Positions 7,484 to 16,184 of a stretch of DNA of 64,000 bases are shown piece after piece. The stretch lies in NCBI RefSeq assembly GCF_030410485.1, contig NZ_JAUHHC010000005.1, forward strand, positions 124,001-188,000, read 5' to 3'. This stretch comes from Roseateles violae (GTDB lineage: Bacteria > Pseudomonadota > Gammaproteobacteria > Burkholderiales > Burkholderiaceae_C). The notes under the pieces are model-generated. The model was not told where the DNA came from, ran no database searches, and was given only the letters and a program-made list of their open reading frames with translations. A program made the translations under genes and the position numbers. Numbering within the stretch: the first letter of the stretch is position 1; each line of letters opens with the position of its first letter.

Positions 7484-9169
7484 ATGAAGTCCGACCCGAA
7501 CAACCCGCATTTCGCGCATTGGCCGCCGGGCCTGCCACAACACCTGACCCTGCCGCAGACGAATCTGTGGTTCAACGTCGAGGTGTCGGCGGCGCGCTAC
7601 CCGGACAAGCCCTTCATCGTCTTCTACGACACGGCGCTGAGCTTCGCCGCCTTCAAGCGCGAATGCGAGCGCGTCGCCGGCTGGCTGCAGCAGCAAGCCG
7701 GCGTGAAGGCCGGCGAACGCGTGCTGCTGTACATGCAGAACAGCCCGCAATGGGTGATCGCCTTCTACGCCATCCTGCGCGCCAATGCGGTGGTCGTGCC
7801 GATCAATCCGATGAACCGCGGCGAGGAGCTGCGCCACTACGTCGCGGACAGCGGCGCGAGCACGGCCTTCGTCGCGCAGGACCTGCTGGAGCAGATGCAG
7901 CCTTTGCTGGGCGAGGACGGGCTGCGGCAGCTGGTCGTCGCCAGCTACGGCGACTATCTGCGCCAGGCCACCGACCTGGCGGTGCCCGAATTCGTCGCCG
8001 CGCCGCGCCGGCCGCTGGCCGATCCGCGGCTGAGCGCCTGGGCCGAGGTGCTGGCCGCCGGGATCACGCCGGGGCCGCTGACGGCCGGCCCCGACGATCT
8101 CTGCGTGATGCCCTATACCTCGGGCACGACCGGCCGGCCCAAGGGATGCATGCACACGCATCGCAGCGTGATGAGCACCTTGGTCGGCGGCATCTGCTGG
8201 TTCGGCAGGACGCAGGACGCTGTTTACTTAAGCGTGCTGCCCTTCTTCCATGTGACCGGCCTGTCGGGCAGCCTGAACGGGCCGCTCTACATCGGCGCCA
8301 CCATCGTCATCCTGCCGCGCTGGGACCGCGAGGCGGCGGCGATCTGCATGCAGCGCTACAAGGTGACCGTCTGGCAGACCATCTCGACCATGATGATCGA
8401 CTTCCTGGCCAACCCGCGGCTCCCGGACTACGACCTGTCCAGCCTGGCCGGCATCCGCGGCGGCGGCGCGGCGATGCCGGCGGCGATCTGCGCCAAGCTG
8501 AAGGCGCTGACCGGGCTCGACTATGTGGAGGGCTATGGCATGTCGGAAACCATGGCCGCCACCCACATCAACCCGCCGCAGCGGCCCAAGCCCCAGTGCC
8601 TGGGCGTGCCGGTCTTCGATGTGGAGGCGCGCGTCGTCGATCCCGAGACGCTGGCCACGCTGCCGCCGGGAGAGAGCGGCGAGATCCTGGTCAGCGGCCC
8701 GCAAGTGATGCAGGGCTATTGGCGCGATCCGCAGGCCACCGCCGCGGCCTTCGTCGAGCTCGACGGCAAGCGATTTCTGCGCACCGGCGATCTGGGCCGC
8801 ATCGACGAGGACGGCTACTACTTCATGAGCGACCGGCTCAAGCGCATGATCAATGCGTCCGGCTTCAAGGTCTGGCCGGCCGAGGTCGAGGCACTGATGT
8901 ACGCCCACCCGGCGATCCAGGAGGCCTGCGTGATCGGCGTGCCGGACGAGCGCCGCGGCGAGACGGTCAAGGCCCTGGTCGTGCTGAAGCCCGGCACCAC
9001 GGGCCTCAGCGAGCAGGACATCATCGACTGGTCGCGCGAGCAGATGGCGGCCTATAAATGCCCGCGCCTGGTCGAGTTCGTCGCCGCGCTGCCGAAGTCG
9101 GGCAGCGGCAAGGTGATGTGGCGCGAGTTGCAGCAGCAGGCGGCCGAGGCCGCGAAGAAGAGCGATTGA
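7484..9169 (+). CDS. AMP-forming acyl-CoA ligase (acyl-CoA synthetase)
   Basis: This 561-residue member of the ANL superfamily has the phosphate loop YTSGTTGRPKG (about residues 210-220), the YGMSETMAATH motif that positions AMP, the hinge TGDLGRIDEDGYYFMSDRLKRMI, and the catalytic lysine near the end in PKSGSGKVMWREL. It converts a carboxylic acid, ATP and CoA into acyl-CoA in the cytosol. Length and motifs resemble medium/long-chain or aryl-acid ligases. It lies 65 bp after the DUF6351 gene and before a Bug receptor. The ribosome binding site is weak, so coupling to the upstream gene is possible. A second, different ligase follows at 10219, so this operon probably handles two acids or two steps. 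Confidence 0.92.
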   Translation: MKSDPNNPHFAHWPPGLPQHLTLPQTNLWFNVEVSAARYPDKPFIVFYDTALSFAAFKRECERVAGWLQQQAGVKAGERVLLYMQNSPQWVIAFYAILRANAVVVPINPMNRGEELRHYVADSGASTAFVAQDLLEQMQPLLGEDGLRQLVVASYGDYLRQATDLAVPEFVAAPRRPLADPRLSAWAEVLAAGITPGPLTAGPDDLCVMPYTSGTTGRPKGCMHTHRSVMSTLVGGICWFGRTQDAVYLSVLPFFHVTGLSGSLNGPLYIGATIVILPRWDREAAAICMQRYKVTVWQTISTMMIDFLANPRLPDYDLSSLAGIRGGGAAMPAAICAKLKALTGLDYVEGYGMSETMAATHINPPQRPKPQCLGVPVFDVEARVVDPETLATLPPGESGEILVSGPQVMQGYWRDPQATAAAFVELDGKRFLRTGDLGRIDEDGYYFMSDRLKRMINASGFKVWPAEVEALMYAHPAIQEACVIGVPDERRGETVKALVVLKPGTTGLSEQDIIDWSREQMAAYKCPRLVEFVAALPKSGSGKVMWRELQQQAAEAAKKSD

Positions 9170-9180
9170 CTGATTGCCCC

Positions 9181-9200
9181 ATTGATTGATTGATTGATTA
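9181..9200 (+). repeat. ATTG tetranucleotide tandem repeat
   Basis: Nearly five uninterrupted ATTG units lie in the 53-bp gap between the CoA ligase stop and the ribosome binding site of the Bug receptor; a further partial GATTGACTGATTG precedes them. Four-base repeats are slippage-prone and could change the spacing here. No reading frame crosses them. Confidence 0.7.
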
Positions 9201-9222
9201 AACGACAACAGGAGACAAGCAG

Positions 9223-10206
9223 ATGAACCAGCCAAGCACCCCGAACCCGCGCCGCAGCCTGCTGCTGCTTGCCGCCGCCGCCACGCTGGCCCCCTTGGGC
9301 CTGGCCCATGCCGACAATTACCCGAGCAAGCCGGTCACCCTGATCGTGCCCTGGCCGGCCGGCGGCTCGACCGACCGCCATCTGCGCGCGCTGTCCGAGC
9401 TCGCCTCCAAGCACCTGGGCCAGCAGATCATCATCGACAACAAGCCCGGCGGCGGCGGCACCCTGGGCCCGGGCACGATGGCGCTGACGGCCAAGCCCGA
9501 CGGCTACACGATCGCGCAGTTTCCGCTGGGCATGCTGCGCATCCCCCATATGCAGAAGACGCAGTGGGACCCGCTGAAGGACTTCACGTTCATCATCGGC
9601 GTGTCCGGCTACACCTTCGGCTTCACCGTGCGCGCCGATTCGCCCTACAAGAGCTTCAACGACTACATCGAGGCGGCACGCAAGGCGCCCGGACAGCTGA
9701 ACTACGGCTCCACCGGCACCGGCTCCAGCCCGCATCTGCTGATGGAAGAACTGGCCGGCAATGCCAAGGTGCAGCTGACCCATGTGCCCTTCAAGGGCAA
9801 TGCCGATCTGCAGCAGGCGCTGCTGGGCGGCCATGTGATGGCGCAGAGCGACGCCAGCGGCTGGGACAAGTTCGTCGACGGCGGCCAGATGCGCCTCTTG
9901 GTCACCTTCGGCGAGGAGCGCACCAAGCGCTGGCCGAACGTGCCGACCGCCAAGGAGCTGGGCTACGGCATCGTCGCGACCTCGCCCTACGGCCTGGTCG
10001 GCCCCAAGGGCATGGACCCGGCCGTGGTCAAGGCCCTGCACGACGCCTACAAAAAGGCAATGGACGACCCCAAGCACATCGAGCTGCTGGAGCAGCTGAA
10101 CCAGGCGATGTGGTACCGCAATGGCGAGGACTACCGCAAATGGGCGGTCGAGACCTATGCCAAGGACAAGCAGCTGATCGAGCGGCTGGGCCTGGCGGCG
10201 AAGTAG
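9223..10206 (+). CDS. Bug/TTT family periplasmic solute-binding receptor
   Basis: This 327-residue protein has a long signal peptide (twin Arg then LLLLAAAATLAPLGLAHA). The mature start YPSKPVTLIVPWPAGGSTD and IDNKPGGGGTLG motifs define Bug receptors of tripartite tricarboxylate-type systems. They bind a carboxylate or other small acid in the periplasm. AGGAGA lies 8-13 nt upstream of the ATG. No TctA/TctB membrane genes occur in the window; orphan Bug receptors are common in Burkholderiales and may borrow a distant transporter or act as sensors. Encoded between two CoA ligases, it probably binds the substrate or product of the DUF6351 hydrolase. Confidence 0.92.
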   Translation: MNQPSTPNPRRSLLLLAAAATLAPLGLAHADNYPSKPVTLIVPWPAGGSTDRHLRALSELASKHLGQQIIIDNKPGGGGTLGPGTMALTAKPDGYTIAQFPLGMLRIPHMQKTQWDPLKDFTFIIGVSGYTFGFTVRADSPYKSFNDYIEAARKAPGQLNYGSTGTGSSPHLLMEELAGNAKVQLTHVPFKGNADLQQALLGGHVMAQSDASGWDKFVDGGQMRLLVTFGEERTKRWPNVPTAKELGYGIVATSPYGLVGPKGMDPAVVKALHDAYKKAMDDPKHIELLEQLNQAMWYRNGEDYRKWAVETYAKDKQLIERLGLAAK

Positions 10207-10218
10207 GAGCTCGAGGAC

Positions 10219-11733
10219 ATGGTGGAGGACGGCTTTCGCAATATTGCCGAGCTGCTGCGCGAGCATGCCGCTGCCCGGCCCGAGCTGCCGGCACTGGTGC
10301 AGGACGGGCAGGCGCTCAGCTATGCCGAGCTCGACGCGCTGGTCGACCGCATCGCCGCGGCGCTGCAGCGCGAGGGCCTGGCCCCCGGCGATGCGATCGC
10401 GCTGAGCGGGCTGTCGACGCCGCGCCAGGCGGCCGTCTTCCTTGGCGCCCTGCGCGCCGGCGTCGTCGTCGCGCCGCTGGCCGCCTCGAGCACGCCGGCC
10501 GACTTCGCCGCGATGCTGGCCGATGCGCAGGCGCGGCTGATCTTCGTCGACGCCAGCGCCGCCGCCCTGGTGCCGGCGGGCCGGCGCACGATCGCGCTGG
10601 ACGACCCCGACTTCGAGGCCTGGCTGGCGCCGCCGGGCAGCCGGCCGCAAGACGTGACCCTGAGGCCCGAGGCGCCGTTCAACATCATCTATTCCTCCGG
10701 CACGACCGGCACGCCCAAGGGCATCGTGCAGCCGCATGGCATGCGCTGGATGCATGTACAGCGCGGCGCCAAGTACGGCTATGGGCCCGGCAAAACGACC
10801 CTGCTGTCGACGCCGCTGTACTCGAACACGACCCTGGTCGTGTTCTTCCCGACCCTGGCCTTCGGCGGCACCGTGGTGCTGATGAGCAAGTTCGAGGCCG
10901 GCGCCTATCTCGATCTGGCCGAACGGCACCGCGTCACGCACACGATGCTGGTGCCGGTGCAGTACCGGCGCCTGCTCGCGCATGCGGACTTCGACCGCCA
11001 CGAGCTGAGCGCCTTCGAGATCAAGTTCTGCACCAGCGCGCCCTTCCCGGCCGAGCTGAAGGCCGAGGTGTTGCGGCGCTGGCCGGGCGGCCTGGTCGAG
11101 TTCTACGGCATGACCGAGGGCGGCGGCACCTGCATCCTCGAGGCGCATCTGCACCCGGACAAGCTGCACACGGTCGGCCGGCCCAGCGAGGGCCATGACA
11201 TGCGGCTGATCGACGAGGCCGGCATCGAAGTGGCCGCGGGCGAGGCGGGCGAGGTCGTCGGCCATTCTCCGGGCATGATGAGCGGCTACCACGGCCAGCC
11301 GGAGAAGACGCGCGAGGCCGAATGGTTCGCGCCCGACGGCCGGCGCTTCATCCGCACCGGCGACATCGGCCGCTTCGACACGGATGGCTTTCTGATCCTG
11401 TTCGACCGCAAGAAGGACATGATCATCTCGGGCGGCTTCAATATCTACCCCAGCGATCTGGAGGCGCAGCTGCGCCGGCACCCGGCCGTCGCCGATGTGG
11501 CCGTGGTTGGCGTGCCCAGCGAGGAATGGGGCGAGACGCCGGTCGCCTACGTCGTCCACGCGGCTGGCGACGCAACGCCCGACCCCGAGCTGCGCGCCTG
11601 GCTCAATGCGCGCGTCGGCAAGACCCAGCGCCTGGCCGATCTGCGCAGCATCGAGGAACTGCCGCGCAGCGCGATCGGCAAGGTGCTCAAGCGCGAACTC
11701 AGAGACCGCTACAAAAAGGAGACGCAAGCATGA
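10219..11733 (+). CDS. AMP-forming acyl-CoA ligase, second paralogue
   Basis: This 504-residue ANL enzyme has a phosphate loop YSSGTTGTPKG (about residues 156-166), the EFYGMTEGGGT motif, the hinge TGDIGRFDTDGFLILFDRKKDMI and the terminal catalytic lysine in LPRSAIGKVLKREL. It makes acyl- or aryl-CoA thioesters from free acids. It lies 12 bp after the upstream Bug gene and overlaps the next one by 4 bp (ATGA), so translation is coupled. It differs clearly from the ligase at 7484 in length and in the acyl-pocket region, so it is not a recent duplicate. The start ATG follows GAGCTCGAGGAC, a modest ribosome binding site. Confidence 0.92.
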   Translation: MVEDGFRNIAELLREHAAARPELPALVQDGQALSYAELDALVDRIAAALQREGLAPGDAIALSGLSTPRQAAVFLGALRAGVVVAPLAASSTPADFAAMLADAQARLIFVDASAAALVPAGRRTIALDDPDFEAWLAPPGSRPQDVTLRPEAPFNIIYSSGTTGTPKGIVQPHGMRWMHVQRGAKYGYGPGKTTLLSTPLYSNTTLVVFFPTLAFGGTVVLMSKFEAGAYLDLAERHRVTHTMLVPVQYRRLLAHADFDRHELSAFEIKFCTSAPFPAELKAEVLRRWPGGLVEFYGMTEGGGTCILEAHLHPDKLHTVGRPSEGHDMRLIDEAGIEVAAGEAGEVVGHSPGMMSGYHGQPEKTREAEWFAPDGRRFIRTGDIGRFDTDGFLILFDRKKDMIISGGFNIYPSDLEAQLRRHPAVADVAVVGVPSEEWGETPVAYVVHAAGDATPDPELRAWLNARVGKTQRLADLRSIEELPRSAIGKVLKRELRDRYKKETQA

Positions 11734-12698
11734 AGCGCCGTGATTTCACGCTGGGCCTGGGAGCGCTCGCCGCGCTGCCGAACGCGTTCGCGCAGCAGGC
11801 GGCCTGGCCGGCCAAGCCGGTGCGCGTGATCGTCCCCTACCCGCCCGGCGGCTTCACCGACGTGACCGCGCGGCTGATCGCGCAGAAGCTGCAGGAGCGC
11901 CTGGGCCAGTCCTTCGTCGTTGACAACAAGCCGGGCGCGAACAGCGTGATCGGCGTCGACGCGCTGGCCAAGTCGCCGGCCGATGGCTATACCTTGGCCG
12001 TGGTCATCGCCGCCTACGCGGCCAATACCAGCCTCTATCCGAAGCTGCCCTATGACCCGGCCCGGGACATCGCGCCGGTCTCGCTGATCGGCCAGTCGCC
12101 GCTGGTGGCGGCCGTCAACAACGAGGCGCCGTTCAAAAGCGCCGCCGAGCTGATCGCCTATGCGAAGAAGAACCCCGGCAAGATCAGCTTCGGCTCCAGC
12201 GGCAACGGCTCGGCCGCGCACCTGAGCACCGAGCTGCTGAAATCGCTGACCGGCAGCTATATGGTGCACATCCCCTACCGCGGCGCGGCCGCCGCGCTGA
12301 CCGATCTGATGGGCGGACAGATCCAGCTCTTCCTCGACGCCGCATCCGGGCTGATCAATCCGGGCAAGAGCGGCCGCGTGCGCCTGATCGGCGTGGCCAG
12401 TGAAAAGCGCCTGCCTTCCTTGCCGGACGTGCCGACCTTCATCGAGCAGGGTGTTGCCGGCTTCACCGGCAGCACCTGGGCCGGCATCCTGGCGCCGGCC
12501 GGCACTCCGGCCGATATCGTCAGGAAGCTTGCTGACGAGGTCCACGCGATCGTGCGCACCGACGAGGTCCGCGGCAAGCTCGAAGCCATGGGCACGATCC
12601 CGGTCGGCGGCACGCCGGCCGAATTCGGCGCCTTCATCAATGCCGAGACGGCCAAATGGGGCAAGGTGATCCGCGAGGCGAAGGTCCAGGTCGACTGA
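11730..12698 (+). CDS. Bug/TTT family periplasmic solute-binding receptor, second paralogue
   Basis: This 322-residue protein has a Tat-like start (MKRRDFTLGLGALAALPNAFA) and the mature Bug signature WPAKPVRVIVPYPPGGFTD followed by VDNKPGANSVIG. It ends the operon, overlapping the CoA-ligase stop by 4 bp. AAGGAG lies upstream of the ATG. It differs substantially from the receptor at 9223, so the two probably bind different ligands. No membrane components of a TTT transporter are present. Its end is 7 bp from the convergent LysE gene. Confidence 0.92.
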   Translation: MKRRDFTLGLGALAALPNAFAQQAAWPAKPVRVIVPYPPGGFTDVTARLIAQKLQERLGQSFVVDNKPGANSVIGVDALAKSPADGYTLAVVIAAYAANTSLYPKLPYDPARDIAPVSLIGQSPLVAAVNNEAPFKSAAELIAYAKKNPGKISFGSSGNGSAAHLSTELLKSLTGSYMVHIPYRGAAAALTDLMGGQIQLFLDAASGLINPGKSGRVRLIGVASEKRLPSLPDVPTFIEQGVAGFTGSTWAGILAPAGTPADIVRKLADEVHAIVRTDEVRGKLEAMGTIPVGGTPAEFGAFINAETAKWGKVIREAKVQVD

Positions 12699-12705
12699 AG
12701 GTCGA

Positions 12706-13353
12706 TCAGGTCTTCGCCGGTCGCGTGCCCGTCAGCGCGGCATAGAGGCCCAGCGCGAAATAGACCGCGGCCGCTACATAGCGGCCCATCCGCGCCGCGC
12801 CCTGCGCCGAACGCAGGGCCGGTGCCAAAGTCGCGGCAAGCAGCACATAGCCGGCGTCGCTGATCGCCGCCACCGCGACGAAGACGGCACTCAAGGCCAG
12901 CGCCTGCAGCACCGGGCTGGCCGTCGGCTGCATGAACTGCGGCAGAAAGGCCGCAAAGAACAGCGTGGTCTTCGGGTTCAGCAACGCCACCAGAAAGCCC
13001 TGGCCCAGTACCCGCCAGATGCCCGTGGTCACAGGCTCGCTCCTCTGTTTGGATGGGTCGGCTCGCAACGCCTGCAGGCCCAGATAGCAGAGATAGGCCG
13101 CGCCGGCATAGCGGACCGCATCGAAGATGGTCGCCGACGCGCTCAGCAGCGCCGCCAGGCCGATCGAGGCGGCCGCGGCATTGCCGAAATTGCCCAGCGC
13201 CACGCCAGCGACCGAGGCCAGGCCGGACGCCCGGCCCTGGGCCAGCGTGCGGGTGACGATATAGACCACGCCCGGCCCCGGCGTGAGGGCCAGGATCAGC
13301 GAGGCGAGCAGAAAGGCCAGCAGCAGCGGCGCGGGCGGCAGCAGTTCGATCAT
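12706..13353 (-). CDS. LysE/RhtB family amino acid or metabolite exporter
   Basis: This 215-residue inner-membrane protein has about six hydrophobic segments. The family marks are the N-terminal LTPGPGVVYIVTRTLAQGR (TPGP motif, residues 24-27), an Ala/Gly-rich second segment, YLCYLGLQALR and FLVALLNPKTTLFFAAFLPQF. LysE proteins export amino acids, homoserine lactones or related metabolites. GGAGG precedes the ATG by 7 nt. It lies 19 bp downstream of the fatty acyl-CoA reductase gene on the same strand and may be cotranscribed, without an obvious functional link. A second LysE gene at 26929 is only distantly similar. Confidence 0.9.
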   Translation of the reverse strand: MIELLPPAPLLLAFLLASLILALTPGPGVVYIVTRTLAQGRASGLASVAGVALGNFGNAAAASIGLAALLSASATIFDAVRYAGAAYLCYLGLQALRADPSKQRSEPVTTGIWRVLGQGFLVALLNPKTTLFFAAFLPQFMQPTASPVLQALALSAVFVAVAAISDAGYVLLAATLAPALRSAQGAARMGRYVAAAVYFALGLYAALTGTRPAKT

Positions 13354-13372
13354 GGCGGCGCCTCCGAAGGCT

Positions 13373-15367
13373 TCAGAAGTGGATGCCCTTCATCATCTGC
13401 TGCAAGGCGATCGCCTCGGCCGAGAGCTGCGGCTTGCCGCCCTTGGCGCCCTGGGCGGCGTCGCTGTCGGGGAACATGCGGAAGCTGGTGTTCATTACGA
13501 TCTGGGCAACGCGCGGCACCAGCGCATGCAGCAGCTCGCCGGTGATGCCCAGGCGGGTGGCGATGCGCACCGGCTTGGCGATGCAGGCCTGGGCGATCAT
13601 GTCGGCCGCCTCCTCGGGGCTCAGGGTCGGCACATTGTTGTAGATCTTGGTCGGCGCGATCATCGGCGTGCGCACCAGCGGCATATTGATGGTCGTGAAG
13701 GTCAGCCCCAAGTCGGCGTATTCGCTCGACGCGCAGCGGGTCCAGGCGTCCAGCGCGGCCTTGCTGGCCACATAGGCCGAGAAGCGGGGCGCATTGGTCA
13801 GCACGCCGATCGAGGAGATGTTGACCACATGGCCACGCCGCTTGGCGACCATGCCGGGCAGCAGGCCCATGGTCACGCGCAGGCAGCCGAAGTAGTTCAG
13901 CTGCATCGTGCGCTCGTAGTCGTGGAAGCGGTCGTAGCTGGACTCGATCGCGCGGCGGATCGAGCGGCCGGCGTTGTTGATCAGGAAGTCGACGCCGCCG
14001 AACTGCTCGGCCAGCCAGGCGACCATCTCGGCGCAGCTCTGCTCGTTGGCGATGTCGGCCGAGTAGCTGTGGATCTGCGCCTGCGGCCCGGCGTGGGCGC
14101 GGATCTCGGCCACCGCCTCCTTCAGCTTGACCTCGTCGCGCGCGCAGATCACCGTGATCGCGCCGGCCTCGGCGAATTTCTTGGCCGCCGCCAGGCCGAT
14201 GCCCGAGGAGCCACCGGTGACCAGCACCACCTTGCCGCCGCAGGCGCCCTTCAGGCTGCGGTCGATCAGCAGCGCCGGGTCGAGGTGACGCTCCCAGTAG
14301 TCCCACAGCCGCCAGGCGTAGTCCTGCAGATTGGGGCAGGCAATGCCTGAGCCCTTCAGCGCGGCTTCCGTCTCGCGGCAGTCGAAGCGGGTCGGGTAGT
14401 TGATGAAGGTCAGCATGTCCTCGGGCAGGCCCAGGTCCTTCATCACCGCATTGCGGATGCGGCGCACCGGCGCCAGCGCCATCAGGCCTTTCTTGACACT
14501 CTTCGGGATGAAGCCCATCAGCGCCGCATTGACGAACAGGCTCATCTTCGGCGCATGGGCCGCGCGGCTGAAGATGTCCAGCACGTCGCCGACGCGGTAG
14601 CCGACCGGGTCGACCAGATGGAAGCAGCCGCCGCTTTTCTTCTGCTGGTGGCTGATGTGGTCCAGCGCGGCCACGACGAAGTCGACCGGCACGATGTTGA
14701 CGCGCCCGCCCTCCAGGCCGATCGCCGGCATCCAGGGCGGCAGGATCTGGCGCAGGCGCTGGATCGGTTTGAAGAAGTAGTAGGGGCCGTCGATCTTGTC
14801 CATCTCGCCGCTGCGCGAATCGCCGACGACCATGGCCGGGCGGTAGACGGTCCAGGGCTTTCTGCACTCCTTGCGCACGATCTTCTCGCTCTCGTGCTTG
14901 GTCATGAAGTACGGATGGTCCAGCCCTTCCGCCTCCTCGAACATATCCTCGCGGAACACGCCCTCGTAGAGGCCCGCGGCGGCGATGGAGGAGACATGGT
15001 GCACATGGCCGGCATCGATCGCCTGCGCGAATTCGACCATCGCCCGCGTGCCCTCGATATTGACGGCGACCTGCGACTCCTCGTCGGCCGCGAGGTCGTA
15101 GACGGCGGCCAGGTGGTAGAGGTGATCGATCTGACCCTTGAGCGCCTTGATCTGCTCGGCGGCGACGCCCAGCTTCTTCGCCGTCAGATCGCCGAAGACC
15201 GGAATCGCGCGCGCCTTGCCGACGCCCCAGAACTCCAGCAGCTCCGGCAGCTTGTCGCGGCTTTCCTCGCGCAGCAGGAAGTAGACGGTGCTGCCGCGGC
15301 GCCCGAGCAGGCTCTTGACCAGGCGCTTGCCGATGAAGCCGGTGGCACCGGTGACGAAATACTGCAT
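13373..15367 (-). CDS. Two-domain fatty acyl-CoA/aldehyde reductase (SDR fusion)
   Basis: This 664-residue protein fuses two Rossmann domains. The first starts VTGATGFIGKRLVKSLL (residues 5-21) with an extended-SDR YFMTK active site. The second has VTGGSSGIGLAAAKKF (about residues 373-388), INNAG, a catalytic serine (NISSIG) and YVASK. Length and domain order match bacterial fatty acyl-CoA reductases of the Marinobacter/Acinetobacter Acr1 type, which reduce acyl-CoA to aldehyde and alcohol for wax or lipid synthesis. The TVYFLLREESRDKL and FGDLTAKKLGV segments support this. ATG 15367 has AGGAGA upstream; a frame extension to 15469 is unlikely. No wax ester synthase is in the window, so the end product is uncertain. 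Confidence 0.85.
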   Translation of the reverse strand: MQYFVTGATGFIGKRLVKSLLGRRGSTVYFLLREESRDKLPELLEFWGVGKARAIPVFGDLTAKKLGVAAEQIKALKGQIDHLYHLAAVYDLAADEESQVAVNIEGTRAMVEFAQAIDAGHVHHVSSIAAAGLYEGVFREDMFEEAEGLDHPYFMTKHESEKIVRKECRKPWTVYRPAMVVGDSRSGEMDKIDGPYYFFKPIQRLRQILPPWMPAIGLEGGRVNIVPVDFVVAALDHISHQQKKSGGCFHLVDPVGYRVGDVLDIFSRAAHAPKMSLFVNAALMGFIPKSVKKGLMALAPVRRIRNAVMKDLGLPEDMLTFINYPTRFDCRETEAALKGSGIACPNLQDYAWRLWDYWERHLDPALLIDRSLKGACGGKVVLVTGGSSGIGLAAAKKFAEAGAITVICARDEVKLKEAVAEIRAHAGPQAQIHSYSADIANEQSCAEMVAWLAEQFGGVDFLINNAGRSIRRAIESSYDRFHDYERTMQLNYFGCLRVTMGLLPGMVAKRRGHVVNISSIGVLTNAPRFSAYVASKAALDAWTRCASSEYADLGLTFTTINMPLVRTPMIAPTKIYNNVPTLSPEEAADMIAQACIAKPVRIATRLGITGELLHALVPRVAQIVMNTSFRMFPDSDAAQGAKGGKPQLSAEAIALQQMMKGIHF

Positions 15368-15540
15368 GACTGTCTCCTGTGGATCTGCTTTCTTCCCGCA
15401 CGATTCTTGACCAGCCGCCCGCGCGCCTCGCTGCGCGCTTTCCCCAAGGTGACGGTAGAGCCTGCTCACTAGGAATCGGCGCGCTGCGGCGGCCTGCGCG
15501 CCCTATAGTCTGGCCACCACCCACCCAAAGGACGGACGAC

Positions 15541-16173
15541 ATGGTCAAGAAGCTTCAAAAGATGGCCGCCAAGAAGAAGAGCAGTGACAGCGACGGCCTG
15601 TTCGGCGGCGCGCTGCCGGCCGGTCTGCTGGACAGCCAGCTGGCCCAGAGCGTCAAGGACTCGGCCCAGCAGATCTGGGCCGCGGGCCTGGGCGCCTTCG
15701 CCAAGGCGCAGGGCGAGGGTGGCAAGGTCTTCGAGGCCCTGGTCAGCGAAGGCCAGAAGCTGCAGAAGAAGACCCAGTCGGCCGCCGAACAGAAGCTGGG
15801 CGCGATGGCCAGCAAGATGAGCGGCATGGCCGGCGAGGTCGGCAACAAGGCCGGCCAGCAATGGGACAAGCTCGAAACCCTCTTCGAGGACCGCGTCGCC
15901 AAGGCGCTGAAGAGCCTGGGCGTGCCGAGTGCCGCCGACATCGACGCGCTGATCGAGCGCATCGACGCGTTGAGCGCGGCGATCGGCGTCAAGGCGCCGG
16001 CGGCCAAGAAGACCGCCGCCAAGCCGGCCGCGAAGAAGAGCCCTGCCGCGAAGAAGAGCAGCGCGGCCAAGCCCGCCGCCAAACCCGCGGCAAAGGCGGC
16101 CACCAAGCCGGCGGCCAGGAAGGCCGCGGCGAAGAAGAGCGGCAAGGCCGGCGCCGCGCCCGCCCTGCCCTGA
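15541..16173 (+). CDS. Phasin-like PHA granule-associated protein with histone-H1-like tail
   Basis: This 210-residue protein consists of an amphipathic helical core (residues 20-150, with QSVKDSAQQIWAAGLGAFAK and coiled-coil-like stretches) and a C-terminal tail of Ala-Lys-Pro repeats (PAAKK, KPAAKPA) from about residue 153. This is the layout of PhaF/PhaI proteins, which coat polyhydroxyalkanoate granules and, through the basic tail, bind DNA and help distribute granules at division. A -10-like TATAGT is at 15504-15509, upstream of the ATG. No PHA synthase is nearby; the patatin-like lipase that follows could act on granule or membrane lipid. The low-complexity tail may vary in length. Confidence 0.85.
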   Translation: MVKKLQKMAAKKKSSDSDGLFGGALPAGLLDSQLAQSVKDSAQQIWAAGLGAFAKAQGEGGKVFEALVSEGQKLQKKTQSAAEQKLGAMASKMSGMAGEVGNKAGQQWDKLETLFEDRVAKALKSLGVPSAADIDALIERIDALSAAIGVKAPAAKKTAAKPAAKKSPAAKKSSAAKPAAKPAAKAATKPAARKAAAKKSGKAGAAPALP

Positions 16174-16184
16174 ACTGATCCGTT

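Noticed and set aside
4845-7538. Long minus-strand open frame (897 codons) opposite the DUF6351 gene
   Set aside because: It is a shadow caused by the high GC content. Its translation is a low-complexity Arg/Ala/Gly/Asp mix without motifs, while the plus strand encodes a lipoprotein with a signal peptide.
9052-11727. Long minus-strand open frame (891 codons) opposite the Bug receptor and CoA ligase
   Set aside because: Antisense shadow; the plus-strand proteins have complete family motifs.
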